Source: Acidimicrobiia bacterium (GTDB taxonomy: Bacteria; Actinomycetota; Acidimicrobiia; Acidimicrobiales; Bin134). Taken from it: a DNA stretch of 64,000 bases. Under the pieces are notes generated by a model. It worked only from the letters and a program-made list of their open reading frames with translations. It did no database searches and was not told the DNA's origin. Both the position numbers and the translations under genes were made by a program. Position 1 is the stretch's first letter; each line of letters starts with the position of its first letter. Positions 9,200 to 19,813 of the stretch are shown piece by piece. The stretch lies in the NCBI GenBank assembly GCA_009842675.1, contig VYEX01000065.1:1-64000 (forward strand), written 5' to 3'.

Positions 9200-10088
9200 G
9201 CTCGATGCCCTGTTGGCAATAGCCGAGCACAAGACGTTCTCCAAGGCGGCCCGGTCGCTTCACACCGTGCAGTCCAACGTGTCCAAGCACATCGCGCGGC
9301 TGGAGGAGGAACTGGGTGCCATCCTGGTGGACCGCGACGCCGGCACACTCACCGAGGAGGGGGAGGCGGTGGTGGCCCGAGCCCGGCGAATCCGGGCCGA
9401 GACCGACGCCATCGCCCTGGACATGGCGGCCATGCGCGACGACATCTCCGGGGTCACCCGTTTGGGCACCATCGACTCCACCGCCCGGTGGCTGATTCCC
9501 ATCGTTCTGCCCGCTCTGGAGGCCAAGTACCCCAACGTCCGCCTTGAGGTGCTGACCGCCACCACCACCAGCCTTCTACCCCAGGTGATCGCCGGGGACC
9601 TGCACAGCGCGGTTGTCAACCTGCCGCTGCGCGACTCTGAGATCCGGGCCGAGGAGCTGTTCGCCGAAGACCGTTTGCTCATAGCCCCGCCCGACCATCC
9701 GCTGGCCCGCAAATCCTCGGTTACCCCTGCCGAGCTGAGCCGTCACGAACTGCTGCTGCCTCCCCCGGGCACTGCCTTTCGAGACGAGATCGACTCCGAG
9801 CTCAAGAACCAGGGCGTGGAGCTCACCACCCGGGCCGAGGTTGACGGCATGAGGATGATCGCCACCCTGGTGCTCACCGGGTTCGGCGCGGCCATTCTGC
9901 CCGCCACCGCCGCCCCCGACGACGGCCCGTGGCGGCGAATCCCCATCACCGGCCTGGTGCGGCGCTCGGTGGGCCTGATCGTCAGCCGCCGGGTGGCGCC
10001 TTCAGCCGTCACCCGAGCGGTGCGAGACGTGATCTTCGAAGTGGTGGGCACCCACGGCTACGACCAGGCCGGGGTGTACCCCAGCTGA
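9186..10088 (+). CDS. LysR-family transcriptional regulator
   Basis: 300 aa. Residues 1-60 form the LysR winged helix-turn-helix (MDIRQLDALLAIAEHKTFSK, then SNVSKHIARLEEELG); residues about 90-295 form the periplasmic-binding-protein-like effector domain. LysR proteins usually regulate a neighbouring gene in response to a small metabolite. Here aconitase lies upstream and a carboxyltransferase downstream, both on the same strand, so there is no classical divergent target. Central carbon control is a guess. The start is marked by the duplicated segment described separately. Confidence 0.88.
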   Translation: MDIRQLDALLAIAEHKTFSKAARSLHTVQSNVSKHIARLEEELGAILVDRDAGTLTEEGEAVVARARRIRAETDAIALDMAAMRDDISGVTRLGTIDSTARWLIPIVLPALEAKYPNVRLEVLTATTTSLLPQVIAGDLHSAVVNLPLRDSEIRAEELFAEDRLLIAPPDHPLARKSSVTPAELSRHELLLPPPGTAFRDEIDSELKNQGVELTTRAEVDGMRMIATLVLTGFGAAILPATAAPDDGPWRRIPITGLVRRSVGLIVSRRVAPSAVTRAVRDVIFEVVGTHGYDQAGVYPS

Positions 10089-10116
10089 GCCCGGCGCGAG
10101 ACTGACAGCACCGCAT

Positions 10117-11496
10117 ATGACTGACGCCATGACCACCACCGGGAACCGACCCGACCGGGTTCCGCTGCGAGCCGGGTCGCCGGGATCGGCACGGGCCTGG
10201 CTGGACTCCTACGACGGCCGGGAGTGCGTGGTCTTCGAGGTGGAAGACAACGAGGCCGACCGGGGAGCGCTCAGTCCGGCCGACAGCGAGACGCTGGAGC
10301 GGGCTGCCCAGGAAGCCCTTTTGCGGCGGATTCCCCTGGTGGGGTTCATCGCCTCATCCGGCGCTGACATCGACTCGGGCATCGCCGCCACCATGGGCTG
10401 GGGCCGGGTGGCCAAGTCAGTGGTTGACTGCTCGGGCCAGGTGCCCACCATCTTCTGCGCCACCGGCCCGGCCGTGTCAGGGCCGGCCCTGCTGCTGGGT
10501 CTAGCCGACATCGCAATCGCCACCGAGGACAGCTACGCCTTCGTGACCGGTCCGCGCATGGTCAGCCAGTACACCGGCGAAGTCATCAGCAACCAGACCC
10601 TGGGCGGCGCCGGCCAGCTCTCCCGGCGCAGCGGGGTGGCCGCCTTCTTGGTTGAGGACAAGGACGCCGCCTCCGACCTGGTGGGCGCACTGTTGAGCCT
10701 GCTCCCCGCCCACGCCGACGAACTGCCTCCCCGATATCCGGTGGACGACCCCGTCGACCGGCCCACCCCTGAGCTGCGCGACATTCTGCCCGAATCGCCC
10801 TTGGGCAGCTACGACATCCGAGATGTTGTCCGGGCGGTGGCCGACGACGGCGACCTGCTGGAATACAAGGCCGATTGGGCCGCCAACCTGGTGTGCGCCT
10901 TCGCCACCGTGGCCGGACGGCCAGTGGGGATGCTGGCCAATCAACCCCAGACCCTGGCCGGAACCCTCGACATTGCGTGCAGCCAGAAGGGGGCCCGGTT
11001 CGTGTCGTTCTGCGACGCCTTCAACCTGCCGCTGGTCACCTTCGTGGACACCTCGGGCTTCCAGCCGGGAAAGGACTTGGAGTGGAGGGGCATCATCCGC
11101 CACGGCGCCCAGCTGGCCTTCGCCTACGCCCGGGCCACGGTGGGCCGGGTGAACGTGACCTTGCGCAAGTCCTACGGCGGGGCCTACATCGTGATGGACT
11201 CCCGCCACATGGGCAACGACATCGCGCTGGCCTGGCCCTCGGCTGAGGTCGCGGTGATGGGGGCCCGGGGCGCGGTGGAGATCGTCCACCGCCGGGCCAG
11301 TCCCGAGGAGCGGGCCGAGCTGGAGACCGCCTACGAAGAGCGCTACCTCAATCCCTACATCGCGGCGGAGCGGGGCTCCATCGACGCGGTGATCGACCCA
11401 GCCGACACCCGGGCCGAGGTGGCCGCGGCCTTGGAGGTCTTGGAGTCCAAGCGGGAGACCCTCCCCCGTCGCCGCCACGACAACACCCCTCTCTGA
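10117..11496 (+). CDS. Acyl-CoA carboxylase carboxyltransferase (beta) subunit-like protein
   Basis: 459 aa, shorter than typical PccB/AccD proteins (about 510-540 aa), mainly at the N-terminus. The C-terminal carboxyltransferase half is clear: SYGGAYIVMDSRHMGND and AWPSAEVAVMGARGAVEI match the family's signature segments for biotin and acyl-CoA handling. The enzyme class moves carboxyl from biotin to acetyl-, propionyl- or other acyl-CoA. No biotin carboxylase alpha subunit is in the window. A carboxybiotin-dependent acyl-CoA role is likely; the exact substrate is not readable from sequence. A second ATG lies five codons downstream of the chosen one. Confidence 0.82.
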   Translation: MTDAMTTTGNRPDRVPLRAGSPGSARAWLDSYDGRECVVFEVEDNEADRGALSPADSETLERAAQEALLRRIPLVGFIASSGADIDSGIAATMGWGRVAKSVVDCSGQVPTIFCATGPAVSGPALLLGLADIAIATEDSYAFVTGPRMVSQYTGEVISNQTLGGAGQLSRRSGVAAFLVEDKDAASDLVGALLSLLPAHADELPPRYPVDDPVDRPTPELRDILPESPLGSYDIRDVVRAVADDGDLLEYKADWAANLVCAFATVAGRPVGMLANQPQTLAGTLDIACSQKGARFVSFCDAFNLPLVTFVDTSGFQPGKDLEWRGIIRHGAQLAFAYARATVGRVNVTLRKSYGGAYIVMDSRHMGNDIALAWPSAEVAVMGARGAVEIVHRRASPEERAELETAYEERYLNPYIAAERGSIDAVIDPADTRAEVAAALEVLESKRETLPRRRHDNTPL

Positions 11497-11605
11497 GCAG
11501 CAGGATCGCCTCACTCTGACCGGGGGCAGCCGTCTCTCTGGGGCGAATGCAGCGACCTGATGTAAGCTGCGACAGCGCCGGAGGGAGCAGGGAAAGGAGC
11601 CGTGC

Positions 11606-12877
11606 GTGCCTGAGTCCATAACGATCACCGACAATCGGACCGGTGAGTCTATTGAGGTTCCGATTGTCGACGGTGGTGTGGATGCCGCAGCCTGGCGCAA
11701 GCTCCTTCCCAACGTCTGGTTTCTCGACCCCTCCTTCAGCACCACCGCGGCCACCACCAGCGCCGTCAGCGAGGTGGACGGCGAGAACGGCATCCTGCGC
11801 TACCGGGGCTACCCCATCGAGCAACTCGCCGAGCACTCCACCTTCCTGGAAGTGGCCTACCTGCTGCTTCACGGCGAGCTGCCCACCCCCGGCGAGTACG
11901 ACAAGTGGGTGTACGACATCACCCACCACACCTTCATTCACGAGCGCTTCCGCAAGCGGTTCATGGAGTCGTTCCTCCATGATGCCCATCCGATGGGAAT
12001 GTTCGTATCCACCATCGCCGCGCTGTCCACCTTCTACCCGGAGGCCAAGGACATCGATGATTCCGAGAACCGCATGCACCAGATCGTGCGGCTCATCGCC
12101 AAGGTGCCGACGGTGGCCGCCGCGGGCTCCCGCTTCAATTCCGGGCTGCCGTTCGTCTACCCGGACAACAACCTGGACTTTGCCACCAATTTCTTGTCGA
12201 TGATGTTCAAGATCGCCGAGCCCACCTACCAGTGCGATCCGGCGATGAGCCGGGCGCTCGATCTGCTGCTCATCACCCACGCCGACCACGGCCAGAATTG
12301 CTCCACCAGCACCGCACGAGTGGTGGGCAGCGCCCACACCGATCCCTACTCGGTTATCGCCGCGGCCGCCTGCTCGCTGTACGGTCCCCGCCACGGCGGG
12401 GCCAACCAGGCCGTCATGGAGATGCTCTACGAGATCGGCAGCTACGAGAACATCGACCCGTTCATCAAGGCGGTCAAGGCCGGGGAAACCCGCCTGATGG
12501 GGTTCGGCCACCGGGTGTACAAGAACTACGACCCCCGGGCCCGCATCATCAAGGATGCGGCCTACGACGTGTTCGAGGTGACCGGGTCCAACCCGCTGCT
12601 CGACATCGCCCTCAAGCTGGAAGAAGTGGCGCTGGGCGACGACTACTTCGTGAGCCGCCGCCTGTACCCCAACGTGGACTTCTACTCCGGGCTGATCTAC
12701 CAGTCGATGGGATTCCCCACCGACATGTTCACCGTGCTGTTCGCCATCGCCCGCACCGCCGGCTGGCTGGCCCACTGGGTAGAGCTCCTCGAGCAAGACA
12801 GCCGCATTGCCCGACCCCGCCAGGTCTACACCGGCTCCACCGAACGCACCTACACCCCCATCACCGAGCGTTCCTAG
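11606..12877 (+). CDS. gltA: Citrate synthase
   Basis: 423 aa, type II bacterial length. It condenses acetyl-CoA and oxaloacetate to citrate. Catalytic segments are visible: HGGANQAVMEML with a catalytic His near 265, FGHRVYKNYDPRA with His/Arg near 304, and NVDFYSGLIY with the catalytic Asp near 360. The GTG start at 11606 follows an AAAGGAG ribosome site. Its TAG stop overlaps the rsmE stop on the other strand (12874-12877, palindromic CTAG), so the two convergent genes share their ends and have no room for a terminator between them. Confidence 0.96.
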   Translation: MPESITITDNRTGESIEVPIVDGGVDAAAWRKLLPNVWFLDPSFSTTAATTSAVSEVDGENGILRYRGYPIEQLAEHSTFLEVAYLLLHGELPTPGEYDKWVYDITHHTFIHERFRKRFMESFLHDAHPMGMFVSTIAALSTFYPEAKDIDDSENRMHQIVRLIAKVPTVAAAGSRFNSGLPFVYPDNNLDFATNFLSMMFKIAEPTYQCDPAMSRALDLLLITHADHGQNCSTSTARVVGSAHTDPYSVIAAAACSLYGPRHGGANQAVMEMLYEIGSYENIDPFIKAVKAGETRLMGFGHRVYKNYDPRARIIKDAAYDVFEVTGSNPLLDIALKLEEVALGDDYFVSRRLYPNVDFYSGLIYQSMGFPTDMFTVLFAIARTAGWLAHWVELLEQDSRIARPRQVYTGSTERTYTPITERS

Positions 12878-13569
12878 CCAGCGGAAATGACCTCGTCGCG
12901 GAGGGCGGTGAGGAGGGCGGCGGCACCAATGGCGGCTGTCTCGGAGCGCAGGACTGACGAGCTGATGCGAATGGCACCGAGTTGGTGGCGCTCGGCCTCG
13001 GACCAGCCGCCTTCGGGGCCGATGAGGACGGTAGGGTGATCCAGGGATGTGGGGTTGCCGGTGATATCGGCTCGCACGGCTCCCGGACCAGCGGCTAGAT
13101 CGGCAAACTCGGCTACTTCGCCAATTTCGGGGATTCGCACTTGGCGGCTTTGCATGGCGGCTTCCCGGGCTACTCGGCGCAATCGCTCGACATGACGGAC
13201 ACCCCGGTCGGCGTCCCAGCGCACCACGCTGTGTTCGGCGGTGAACGGGACTATGGCGTCCACCCCCAATTCGGTGAGCTTCTGAACCACCAGCTCGGGC
13301 CGTCCGCCCTTGATAAGGGCGAAGCCGATGGTGAGCTTGGGGTGGGGAGCCTCGACGTACACCAATTCGCCGTCGGCCTCAGCATCGCCTCGGGGGCCGG
13401 ATCCCAGGCGGCACACCCGCCACGAACCGGCGCCATCTGAGGCGGTGAAGGTATCTCCGGGCCGCAGCCGCAGCGACCGGGTGAGGTGATGGCCGTCTTC
13501 GTCGCGCAGCTCGGGGTGTTCTAGGTCATCGACAAAGACGTGGGGGCCGTTATCGCCGCCGGGCTTCAC
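12874..13569 (-). CDS. rsmE: 16S rRNA (uracil-1498-N3)-methyltransferase
   Basis: About 231 aa from GTG 13569. The SPOUT-family knot is visible as [13 protein letters not shown] and the C-terminal [10 protein letters not shown] segment, which bind SAM. It methylates U1498 in the 30S decoding region. The track's start at 13605 would add 12 residues lying inside dnaJ; GTG 13569 overlaps the dnaJ stop by 20 nt and gives the usual N-terminus leading into the PUA-like domain. It is the last gene of hrcA-dnaJ-rsmE. Confidence 0.93.
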   Translation of the reverse strand: MKPGGDNGPHVFVDDLEHPELRDEDGHHLTRSLRLRPGDTFTASDGAGSWRVCRLGSGPRGDAEADGELVYVEAPHPKLTIGFALIKGGRPELVVQKLTELGVDAIVPFTAEHSVVRWDADRGVRHVERLRRVAREAAMQSRQVRIPEIGEVAEFADLAAGPGAVRADITGNPTSLDHPTVLIGPEGGWSEAERHQLGAIRISSSVLRSETAAIGAAALLTALRDEVISAG

Positions 13570-14677
13570 GACGTCGCTTCCTGGTCGTGGGCGCCACCTC
13601 TTCACCCCGCAGCTCAGCGAGCTGGTGGAGCAGGTCGATCTCGTCGTCGCTCAGCCCAGTGGGTGTTTCCACCATGGCCTGCACCAGCAAATCGCCCCGG
13701 CCCCGGCCCTCCAATCGGGGAACACCCCGGCCTCTGATGCGAAACACATCGCCGGTCTGGGTGCCGGCGGGAATCTCCAGGTCTTCCACGCTGTCCAGCG
13801 TCTCGTACTTCAAGTCGGCGCCCAGGGCGGCTTGGACCATGGTCAGGTGCAGCCGGTCCACCAGGTTGTCGCCGTCGCGTTGGAAGCGGGGATGGGGCCG
13901 CACGTCGATATGCACGTACAGGTCGCCAGGGGGACCGCCCCGGGGCCCTGCCGCGCCCCGACGGGCCACCCGCAGCGTGGACCCCTGGCCCACGCCAGCG
14001 GGGACAGTGACCGTGTAGTCCCGGTCGCCCACCACCCGGCCGTCGCCCTGGCATTCTCGGCACGGGTCGGCGATCACCTCGCCGCTGCCCGAGCAGGTCT
14101 CGCACACCGTGCGGGTGACCATCTGGCCGAGGATCGACTGTCGCACCCGCTGCACCTGGCCCATACCGTCGCAGGTGCCGCAGGTGATGGGCTGGGTTCC
14201 CTCGGCCGCGCCCCGGCCCTCGCACTGCTCGCATACCGTGGCGGTGCGCACGGTCACCTCGGCGTCGCTGCCCAGCACCGCGTCTTCAAAGTCAAGCGTC
14301 AGCACCGCCTCCAGGTCGGCACCGCGCTGCGGACCGGTCCGGGTTCTCCCGCCGGCAGTACCGAACGGGCTGGACCCAAACGGGCTCGACCCCCCGAAGA
14401 AGGCGTCGAAGATGTCGCTCAGGTTCATGCCCGAGAACGGATCGCCCCCGCCGGCTGCCCCCGGCGCGGAGCCGAAGCGGTCGTAGTGGGCCCGCTTCTG
14501 GGGGTCGCTCAGCGTCTCGTAGGCCAGAGCGATCTCTTTGAACCGGGCCTCGGCATCGGCGTTGTCAGGGTTGGCATCGGGGTGGTACTGGCGGGCCAGC
14601 TTGCGGAACGCCTTCTTGAGGTCGTCCTCGGAAGCGTCTCGGCCCACGCCGAGCAGCTCGTAGAAGTCAGCGGCCAT
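13550..14677 (-). CDS. dnaJ: Chaperone protein DnaJ
   Basis: 375 aa with full type I architecture: J domain at residues 1-70 including HPD in QYHPDAN, a Gly/Phe-rich linker, then four CxxCxGxG zinc-binding repeats ([32 protein letters not shown]) at about 145-210, and the substrate-binding C-terminal domains. It stimulates DnaK ATPase and delivers unfolded clients. It directly follows hrcA (4 nt gap), as in many Gram-positive heat-shock operons, but dnaK and grpE are not in the window. Confidence 0.97.
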   Translation of the reverse strand: MAADFYELLGVGRDASEDDLKKAFRKLARQYHPDANPDNADAEARFKEIALAYETLSDPQKRAHYDRFGSAPGAAGGGDPFSGMNLSDIFDAFFGGSSPFGSSPFGTAGGRTRTGPQRGADLEAVLTLDFEDAVLGSDAEVTVRTATVCEQCEGRGAAEGTQPITCGTCDGMGQVQRVRQSILGQMVTRTVCETCSGSGEVIADPCRECQGDGRVVGDRDYTVTVPAGVGQGSTLRVARRGAAGPRGGPPGDLYVHIDVRPHPRFQRDGDNLVDRLHLTMVQAALGADLKYETLDSVEDLEIPAGTQTGDVFRIRGRGVPRLEGRGRGDLLVQAMVETPTGLSDDEIDLLHQLAELRGEEVAPTTRKRRREARRR

Positions 14678-14681
14678 CGAA

Positions 14682-15695
14682 CTAAGGGGCTGACAGTCTG
14701 TCGCCCAGGTTCTGGCTGACCACCGCCACTGCGGCCAGCGCCTGGGGATAGTTCATGCGGGTGGGGCCCAGCACCCCGATAGAGCCCACCGGTTGACCGG
14801 CCACCTCGTAGGGGGCCACGATCAGCGAGCACTCGGCCAGGGGGGCCACCCCGGTTTCTGAGCCGATGGCCACCGTGAGACCTCGATCCAGGATGTCTCT
14901 CACCAACGAAACAACCACCAACTGCTTCTCAAGTATTCCCAGAACCGAGCGAACCGTCTCGGTGGCGTCGAACAACCCAGCCACGCTGGCCGCCCCGCCC
15001 ACGTAGAGCTGCTCCTCGGCATCGCTCAGATCAGCCAGTGAGTCCAGCACCCGGGCCGCCAGCGGAGTCAGGGCATAGGCCACCCCGCGATCTCTCAGGG
15101 CACTGGCCGGGCTTCCGGCCAACAGGTCGGTGAGCTGGGTGGACGCCCGGGCCATCTCCAACGAGTCGGCGGGCCGGTCCGTCTCGATGGTGCGCTTGTC
15201 CACCGACCCGTTTTCGTACACCACCAGGGCCATCACCAGTCGCTCCGACAAATCCACCAAGCTCACCGACCGGATGGTGGCGCTGGAGTGCTGGGGGGCC
15301 ACCACCAGTGCGGCATAGGCGGTGAGGTCGGCCAGAAGGGCGCTGGTGTCGGCCAGCATCTGCTCTAGCTCGCTGTGCGTGGTGTCGAAGAAGGAGCGCA
15401 CCTGCTGGCGCTCGGTGCGGCCCAGGGTGCCCGACACGTCGGTGAGGGAGTCCACAAAGTGGCGGTAGCCCTTCTCGGTGGGAATTCGGCCCGCGCTGGT
15501 GTGGGGCTGGCTCAGGTATCCGGCCTGCTCCAGGGCCAGCATCTCGTTGCGCACCGTGGCTGGGGAGACGCCCAAGTCGGCGATCTCGGAGACATGGGAG
15601 GAACCCACGGGCTGAGTGGTGGAGATGTATCCCTCCACCACGGCCCGCAGCACCGCGGCCTTGCGGGCCGACAGCGTCTCGGCTTGGCTTCCCAT
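14682..15695 (-). CDS. hrcA: Heat-inducible transcription repressor HrcA
   Basis: 337 aa. An N-terminal winged helix (about 1-80, with [20 protein letters not shown]) is followed by the GAF-like dimer domain typical of HrcA. HrcA represses chaperone operons by binding CIRCE elements (TTAGCACTC-N9-GAGTGCTAA). I could not find a CIRCE copy upstream of this gene. A GC-rich hairpin (15714-15734) lies between lepA and hrcA. The upstream strand also has TTGAATACTAC just before the start, which may be promoter material. Confidence 0.95.
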   Translation of the reverse strand: MGSQAETLSARKAAVLRAVVEGYISTTQPVGSSHVSEIADLGVSPATVRNEMLALEQAGYLSQPHTSAGRIPTEKGYRHFVDSLTDVSGTLGRTERQQVRSFFDTTHSELEQMLADTSALLADLTAYAALVVAPQHSSATIRSVSLVDLSERLVMALVVYENGSVDKRTIETDRPADSLEMARASTQLTDLLAGSPASALRDRGVAYALTPLAARVLDSLADLSDAEEQLYVGGAASVAGLFDATETVRSVLGILEKQLVVVSLVRDILDRGLTVAIGSETGVAPLAECSLIVAPYEVAGQPVGSIGVLGPTRMNYPQALAAVAVVSQNLGDRLSAP

Positions 15696-15713
15696 AAAAC
15701 TTGAATACTACCG

Positions 15714-15734
15714 GGGTGGCCTGATGCGCCACCC
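15714..15734 (-). promoter_or_regulatory. GC-rich hairpin in the lepA-hrcA gap
   Basis: GGGTGGC-CTGATGC-GCCACCC is a perfect 7-bp stem with a 7-nt loop between the lepA stop and the hrcA start. There is no following T-run on the minus strand, so it is not a standard intrinsic terminator. It may protect or attenuate the transcript between the two genes. It does not match CIRCE. Confidence 0.4.
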
Positions 15735-15756
15735 AGCAGACGTCAGACGGGCGGCC

Positions 15757-17540
<1,784 letters not shown>

Positions 17541-17541
<1 letters not shown>

Positions 17542-17583
17542 GGGAACCGAGTAACGCTACCGCCCTTATTCACTAGGTTCCCA
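17541..17583. promoter_or_regulatory. Inverted repeat in the divergent lepA/rpsT promoter region
   Basis: TGGGAACC at 17541-17548 and its exact reverse complement GGTTCCCA at 17576-17583 flank 27 nt in the 83-bp gap between the divergent lepA and rpsT starts. One arm begins at the first base of the lepA ATG. It could be a binding site acting on both genes. No known motif is recognised. Confidence 0.35.
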
Positions 17584-17624
17584 TGTGGTTACCGGGGTTT
17601 GAGTGACGGTAGAGTGGTCATTCT

Positions 17625-17894
17625 GTGGCAAACATCAAGAGCCAGATAAAGCGCAACCGCCAGAACGAGAAGCGCCGCCTGCGCAATCGGGCCGTTCGCT
17701 CGGAGATCATCACCCGCACTCGCACCGCGGAGGCCGCCGCCCAGCACGGGGATGGCGAGGAGACCGCCGAAGCCGCCCGCCAGGCCATCAAGCGCATCGA
17801 CAAGGCCGCCACCAAGGGTGTGCTGCACCCCAACGCCGCCGCCAGGAAGAAGTCCCGCCTGATGAAGCGCCTGGCCCGCCTCCAAGCCGAGTAG
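17625..17894 (+). CDS. rpsT: 30S ribosomal protein S20
   Basis: 89 aa, rich in Lys and Arg, beginning MANIKSQIKRNRQNEKRR as in S20 proteins. It binds 16S rRNA in the 30S body early in assembly. The start is GTG 17625. It is the only plus-strand gene in the competence/chaperone block, lying between lepA and holA, the usual place in actinobacteria. Confidence 0.97.
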   Translation: MANIKSQIKRNRQNEKRRLRNRAVRSEIITRTRTAEAAAQHGDGEETAEAARQAIKRIDKAATKGVLHPNAAARKKSRLMKRLARLQAE

Positions 17895-17915
17895 TCCGCG
17901 CTGAATCCCCCGCTT

Positions 17916-18929
17916 CTAGCGGTTCAGCTGGGTCAGGCGGGCCACCAGCACCTCTAATACCCCCTCTGGCGGCACCGCGGAGGCGCCCCGGAGATCCAGA
18001 TCGGCTTGAGCCAGCAGCTCAATCGATCGGGCAACCCTCTTGGGCCCCAGTTTTCGGGCCTGGCGCAGCGCCTTTCGAGCCGGAAAGGTGGAGCCCTTCA
18101 GGCCCAGCAGTTCGGCCGCCTCCTTCTCGTCGGCCGCATCCGCGCCGTCGAGGCGCAGCAGCCGGTTGTGGTGGTTGTAAAGGGTGGAGAGCACCTGCAT
18201 CTCGTTGCGGCCCCCGGCGTGGAGCATCCGGCGCAGTTTGTCCAAGGCGTCGGCGATGTTGCCCGACTCCACCGCATCGGTCAACTCCCAGGGGGGAACC
18301 GACCCGGCCTCCCAGATGAACGGGGCGACATCGTCGGCCTCCAATGCCCGATCCGGGCCATAGGCCGATGCCAGGGTGGTGAGCACCGCGGGCAAGCGGC
18401 TCATGTCCTCCCCCAGGTGGTCGGCCAGCAGCCGCTTGGCCCCAGGCCTAAGCCGGAGCCCCGCGGCGGCGATCTGGGTGTCCATCCATTTGGCGGCGCC
18501 GTCGCGACCCCGGGGAATGCCAGCGCCGACCACCTCTCCGCCGGCTTCGGCCACCGCCTCCGACAGGCGCTTGGGCACGGCGTTCAGCCTCTGAAGCGCC
18601 GGACCCTTCTCCCACACCAACACCAGGTCGGTGGTCTCCAGGGGGTTCTCCAGATAGCCGAGCAGCGGGCTGAGCGAATCGACGGTGGAGAATCGGCCCA
18701 TCTCCCGGCCCACCACCACCCGCCGCTCGGTGAGGAACGGCGGGGTCTGGGCCGCGTCCACCAGCGGGGCGATGTGGTAGTCCTCGTCTTCCAGGTAGGC
18801 GGCCTCGGTCAGCTCGGCCACCATCAGTGACCGGTCGCCGTCGCCCACCAACTGGACTACCCGGTCGCGCACCGCGTTGGACAACAGCACCTCATCGTCT
18901 CCGTGCAAAAGGACCACCGTGGCGCTCAT
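17916..18929 (-). CDS. holA: DNA polymerase III subunit delta
   Basis: 337 aa, the usual length for HolA. The N-terminus (VLLHGDDEVLLSNAVRDRVV) resembles the degenerate P-loop AAA+ fold, followed by helical lid and collar domains. Delta opens the beta sliding clamp within the clamp loader. It lies downstream of folP2-like with a 31-nt gap that contains a duplicated copy of its own start (see 18923-18964). It ends convergently with rpsT, 21 nt apart. Confidence 0.9.
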   Translation of the reverse strand: MSATVVLLHGDDEVLLSNAVRDRVVQLVGDGDRSLMVAELTEAAYLEDEDYHIAPLVDAAQTPPFLTERRVVVGREMGRFSTVDSLSPLLGYLENPLETTDLVLVWEKGPALQRLNAVPKRLSEAVAEAGGEVVGAGIPRGRDGAAKWMDTQIAAAGLRLRPGAKRLLADHLGEDMSRLPAVLTTLASAYGPDRALEADDVAPFIWEAGSVPPWELTDAVESGNIADALDKLRRMLHAGGRNEMQVLSTLYNHHNRLLRLDGADAADEKEAAELLGLKGSTFPARKALRQARKLGPKRVARSIELLAQADLDLRGASAVPPEGVLEVLVARLTQLNR

Positions 18930-18964
18930 CGCCGGACCCTAAGGCGCTCAACGGTCGCGCTCAT
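18923..18964 (-). repeat. Duplicated holA start and 12-codon relay mini-ORF
   Basis: On the minus strand ATG 18964 overlaps the folP2-like stop (ATGA) and reads MSATVERLRVRR, stopping at a TGA that overlaps the holA ATG at 18929. The holA protein begins MSATVVLLHG, so the first five residues are shared. The two starts are 35 nt apart (ATGAGCGCGACCGTTG against ATGAGCGCCACGGTGG, 13 of 16 bases). This is both a start duplication and an exact ATGA...ATGA relay. Confidence 0.6.
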
Positions 18965-19803
18965 GCACACTCCCGCTGGTGTTGGAGGAGGGCGCTCATG
19001 AAGTCGGCCACCCGGCGGGTGCCGGCAACATCGTGGGCCCGCAAGATCCGACAGCCCAGCCCGACGCCGAGGGCATGGGCCGCCAGCGTGGCCTCCCGCC
19101 GGTCCCCCACCTCGGTGTCGGTGAGCGCCCCCAAGAAGCCCTTGTTGGACACTGACAGGAAGATCGGATAGCCCAATCCCACCAGCTCGTCGGCTCGGCG
19201 CAGCAGCTCCGTCGACATTTCGGGGGTCTTGCCCAGATCGTGGCCGGCGTCGAGCATGACCCGCTGCGGGGGAATGCCCGCGTCAACGGCCCACTGGGCC
19301 CGCTCGGCCAGAAACCGGCCCACCTCTCCCATCAGGTCGTCGTATTCCGGATCGGGGTCGGCCACCCTCGGCGCCAACCGCACATGGCAGGCCACCACTG
19401 ATGCCCCTGCCTCTGCGGCCTCATGGAGGAAGTCGGGATCGGCGAACCCGCTGATGTCGTTGCCCACCACCGCCCCGGCGGCGTAGCTCTCCCGGGCCAC
19501 CGAGGCCCGCCAAGTGTCCACCGATATGGGCAGGTCGAAGCGCTTGCGCAGTGCCTCAATGGCAGGCACCACCCGGTCCATCTCCTCGGCCTCGGTCACA
19601 TCGGGGCCGGGACCGGCCTTCACCCCGCCCACGTCCAAGAAATCGGCCCCCTGGGCCACCAGCTCATCCGCCTTGGCCAAGAAATCGTCAAAATCCCAGT
19701 ACTGACCGGCGTCGTAGAACGAGTCAGGGGTGCGGTTCAATATCCCCATGACCAGAGCCCGGGTCGTCACGTCATAGCGATGCGGCCCCAACTCCACAAT
19801 CAC
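18961..19803 (-). CDS. Dihydropteroate synthase-like protein, FolP2 type
   Basis: 280 aa TIM-barrel of the DHPS family. Conserved parts include ILNRTPDSFYD near residue 22, SVDTWRA near 113 and the final HDVAGTRRV. Two substrate loops are not canonical: DVGGVKAGPG stands where active enzymes carry GGESTRPGA, and SNKGFLG where they carry SRKxF. These are the replacements seen in mycobacterial FolP2, which is reported to lack DHPS activity. It may have a different pterin-related role. The GTG 19803 start follows comEC by 10 nt; it lies between comEC and holA, which are often direct neighbours. Confidence 0.8.
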   Translation of the reverse strand: MIVELGPHRYDVTTRALVMGILNRTPDSFYDAGQYWDFDDFLAKADELVAQGADFLDVGGVKAGPGPDVTEAEEMDRVVPAIEALRKRFDLPISVDTWRASVARESYAAGAVVGNDISGFADPDFLHEAAEAGASVVACHVRLAPRVADPDPEYDDLMGEVGRFLAERAQWAVDAGIPPQRVMLDAGHDLGKTPEMSTELLRRADELVGLGYPIFLSVSNKGFLGALTDTEVGDRREATLAAHALGVGLGCRILRAHDVAGTRRVADFMSALLQHQRECA

Positions 19804-19813
19804 ACCGGCGACG

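Noticed and set aside
10095-10131. ACTGAC repeated before and inside the carboxyltransferase start
   Set aside because: Only six bases match, and the upstream copy lacks ATG; too weak to count with the duplicated starts.
11348-12796. 482-aa minus-strand ORF opposite citrate synthase
   Set aside because: Antisense shadow of gltA; no domain is recognisable.
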